DNA from: Methanolobus psychrotolerans
GTDB lineage: Archaea; Halobacteriota; Methanosarcinia; Methanosarcinales; Methanosarcinaceae
Assembly (NCBI RefSeq): GCF_002243045.1
Contig: NZ_MBKP01000029.1
Span: forward strand, 1-43,736
Reading direction: 5' to 3'
DNA: 43,736 nucleotides
A model generated the notes under the pieces. The model saw nothing but the letters and a program-made list of their open reading frames with translations. It did no database searches and was not told the DNA's origin. A program made the translations under genes and the position numbers. Positions 42,626-43,736 of this stretch are shown one piece after another. The first letter of the stretch is position 1. Each line of letters starts with the position of its first letter.

Positions 42626-42657
42626 ATATTTACCAATGGGATTCCATTGGTAAATAT
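42626..42657. terminator. Perfect 14-bp hairpin behind the archaeocin gene
   Basis: ATATTTACCAATGG, loop gatt, CCATTGGTAAATAT, placed 16 bases beyond the precursor stop. It has no T-run of its own but lies in AT-rich sequence. It could be an intra-operon terminator or an mRNA-stabilising hairpin that lets the precursor be made in excess over the downstream proteins. Confidence 0.6.
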
Positions 42658-42672
42658 AACATTGTTATATAT

Positions 42673-43437
42673 TTAACAATACTGTGAACAGGCAATGTCG
42701 ACAGTGTTATGTGTTCCATATATGCACAATACAATGAATACAGCTCCACATATTGGTCCACATGCAGGAAATGCAGGACCTGTAAATGCTGCACAACCAA
42801 GCGCGCAAGTAGCTATGCCAGTCAATCCACACCCAATACCATAGATATAGTCATACATACTTTTACAGATGTCACAATCCATACTCGTTGACTCCATGGT
42901 TGCATTCAGATTCTTTGAAACAGCCAATTCTCCATTCAGATATAGGTTACCATTCTTGTTCTCAACAATTGTTTTCTTTTCAACACCATTGATGAATTCA
43001 AAAATATCTGCTTTTCCATATCCATCTTTTATTTCAATAACCATGTTACCAACCATGGTTGTTTCTGTATTTGAAATAAATAGAACTTTGGCTGTGTTTT
43101 TAGTATCATCTGATATTGCAGGTATGGTTACAATTGTTGTTTTTGGCGCATCAATAGTCTTTGGTTCTATTGTTTGAACGACCATGTCGCTATATTGTAC
43201 CTCAAATCCCTTGTCTTGGATATCTTTGATCACAGTTCTTGCGTCTTCATCAAGAGTCATATCCAATAACGCGCTTAATTCACCAAGGCTCCCCTCAGTC
43301 TCAATTGTAAAATTTTCTGCAATACCTGCTTCAAGTTCTGACATTGATTTTGGTACACATGCTGATGCTGGAATTGTCAGTGCAATCAATAACATCATGG
43401 TTACAAAAATGGTACCAACTTTAGATTTTATGTTCAT
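42673..43437 (-). CDS. Halocin C8-like archaeocin precursor
   Basis: The 254-residue precursor has a Sec-type signal peptide (MNIKSK..., hydrophobic to about residue 23, ending PASA before Cys27). A hydrophilic middle region follows (~28-180, strand-rich, no cysteine), and then a C-terminal core of about 68 residues. The core has exactly ten cysteines at 188, 191, 203, 211, 215, 226, 230, 238, 250 and 254, among Gly/Ala/Pro-rich hydrophobic stretches ('GIGCGLTGIATCALGC', 'PACGPICGAVFIVLC'), ending CSQYC. Halocin C8 of haloarchaea is likewise released from the C-terminus of a long precursor, has ten cysteines in five disulfides and opens with CxxC; its N-terminal part gives immunity. The precursor here uses Sec, not Tat. 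Confidence 0.82.
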   Translation of the reverse strand: MNIKSKVGTIFVTMMLLIALTIPASACVPKSMSELEAGIAENFTIETEGSLGELSALLDMTLDEDARTVIKDIQDKGFEVQYSDMVVQTIEPKTIDAPKTTIVTIPAISDDTKNTAKVLFISNTETTMVGNMVIEIKDGYGKADIFEFINGVEKKTIVENKNGNLYLNGELAVSKNLNATMESTSMDCDICKSMYDYIYGIGCGLTGIATCALGCAAFTGPAFPACGPICGAVFIVLCIYGTHNTVDIACSQYC

Positions 43438-43490
43438 TCTTTGTTTACCTCGTTTAACTATTCAAGAGGCAAGGTTACCCAAACTTTAAA

Positions 43491-43501
43491 CTATATTAAA
43501 G
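43491..43501 (-). promoter_or_regulatory. Putative TATA box of the archaeocin precursor gene
   Basis: Minus-strand CTTTAATATAG lies 54-64 bases before ATG 43437, predicting transcription from near 43465 and a short leader holding the GAGGTAA ribosome binding site. The IS66 end begins only 6 bases upstream of it, so the natural sequence upstream of the TATA box has been replaced by the insertion element. Confidence 0.45.
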
Positions 43502-43506
43502 CAAAC

Positions 43507-43736
43507 GTAACTATTCAGCCTAGCTCCCTTCCACCAAGCTGATTTCTCTCTCTACGATCAATTCTGCAATATTGGAATAAGTGAACCCTCATAGAATATT
43601 GCATTAATTGAGTCTATAACAGACATGGAATTCTTGCTAACAGTAGAAACGTATCCTCTTATCCGGCAGAAATTTCTCGCACCTTGTTCACTACGGAAGG
43701 TACCGGATATCTTCTGTTGTACTTTCGTCATTCTGA
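43507..43736 (-). mobile_element. IS66-family element, transposase 3' end (partial, runs off right edge)
   Basis: The inverted repeat GTAACTATTCAGCC plus a diverging tail to 43532 (CCTTCC shared with the other end) marks the outer end. The transposase stop is 26 bases inside it. The element is oriented so that transcription runs out of it into the archaeocin gene. The eight bases outside this end (aagcaaac) differ from those outside the left-edge end (atttttct), so the two ends do not share a target duplication. Confidence 0.82.
43558..43736 (-). CDS. IS66-family transposase, C-terminal fragment
   Basis: On the minus strand the frame reads 'RMTKVQQKISGTFRSEQGA', then 'RNFCRIRGYVSTVSKNSMSV' and 'IDSINAIFYEGSLIPILQN' to a TGA at 43558-43560. 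'KISGxFRSxxGAxxFCRIRGYxSTxxKNxxxVxDSIxxxF' is the diagnostic C-terminus of IS66 transposases. The rest of the gene is beyond the right edge. No defect is visible in this part. Confidence 0.88.
   Translation of the reverse strand, partial: RMTKVQQKISGTFRSEQGARNFCRIRGYVSTVSKNSMSVIDSINAIFYEGSLIPILQN

Noticed and set aside
42709-43489. Plus-strand frames opposite the archaeocin precursor (60-102 codons)
   Set aside because: They mirror the coding strand, have no ribosome binding sites, and the minus-strand product has a signal peptide and ordered cysteines.

Overview
The window looks like a chromosomal segment of a methylotrophic methanogen of the Methanosarcinaceae (a Methanolobus- or Methanococcoides-like archaeon is my best guess; genus unproven). 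Reasons: a methanogenesis-marker AIR-synthase-like protein, coenzyme F390 synthetase, a RimK-type ligase of the tetrahydrosarcinapterin/F420 kind, archaeal preQ0/archaeosine genes, Pth2, archaeal TruD, a PEF-CTERM surface protein, DUF835/KaiC-like signalling proteins, a CheC/CheD-rich archaeal chemotaxis operon, archaeal GGTGA/GGAGG ribosome binding sites with frequent TTG/GTG starts, and TATA-like promoters.

Both edges lie inside IS66-family elements in the same (minus) orientation. The left edge holds the transposase N-terminus and its terminal inverted repeat (TIR, ending at 224). The right edge holds the transposase C-terminus and the opposite TIR (starting at 43507). The unique segment is therefore 225-43506, as expected for a contig that stops in repeats or a locus between two IS66 copies.

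Layout. 225-2220 is worn accessory DNA: a lipoprotein gene, a roughly 0.4 kb IS1634-type remnant with both ends, and a truncated flavoprotein. 2224-10016 is mostly minus-strand housekeeping: TPR protein, tRNA-Thr, chorismate-lyase-like protein, a radical SAM enzyme, methanogenesis marker 2, NifB, and queD-queE-DUF366-queC. 10098-15219 holds a ferritin-like protein, a PEF-CTERM protein, a YyaL-type thioredoxin-domain protein paired with F390 synthetase, and a small membrane protein. 15292-17750 is a KaiC-like ATPase and a REC-PAS-PAS-DUF835 regulator. 18013-26155 holds DUF434, ATP-grasp ligase, pth2, a transglutaminase-like lipoprotein, truD, pyrG with DUF7524-like and Trm112-like genes, and a Gate-domain membrane protein.

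26538-37158 is one long chemosensory operon: cheY-cheB-cheA-cheC1-(FtsA/PilM-like ATPase)-cheR-cheC2-cheC3-cheD-(membrane DUF835-like)-cheC4. It has four CheC paralogs with complementary active-site losses and an actin-fold ATPase carrying a repeated beta-rich C-terminal half, but no cheW and no receptor. Two paralogous Cys/His proteins of unknown family follow (37841-39085), then a GntP-type permease.

40437-43506 is an AT-rich island with a broken IS5-type transposase and a minus-strand cassette. Its first gene encodes a secreted 254-residue precursor whose C-terminal ~68 residues carry ten cysteines in a halocin C8-like pattern. It is followed by a two-helix membrane protein (candidate immunity) and a secreted thioredoxin-CcdA fusion (candidate disulfide maturation). 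This apparent methanogen archaeocin cassette, and the FtsA-like protein inside the Che operon, are the most interesting content.
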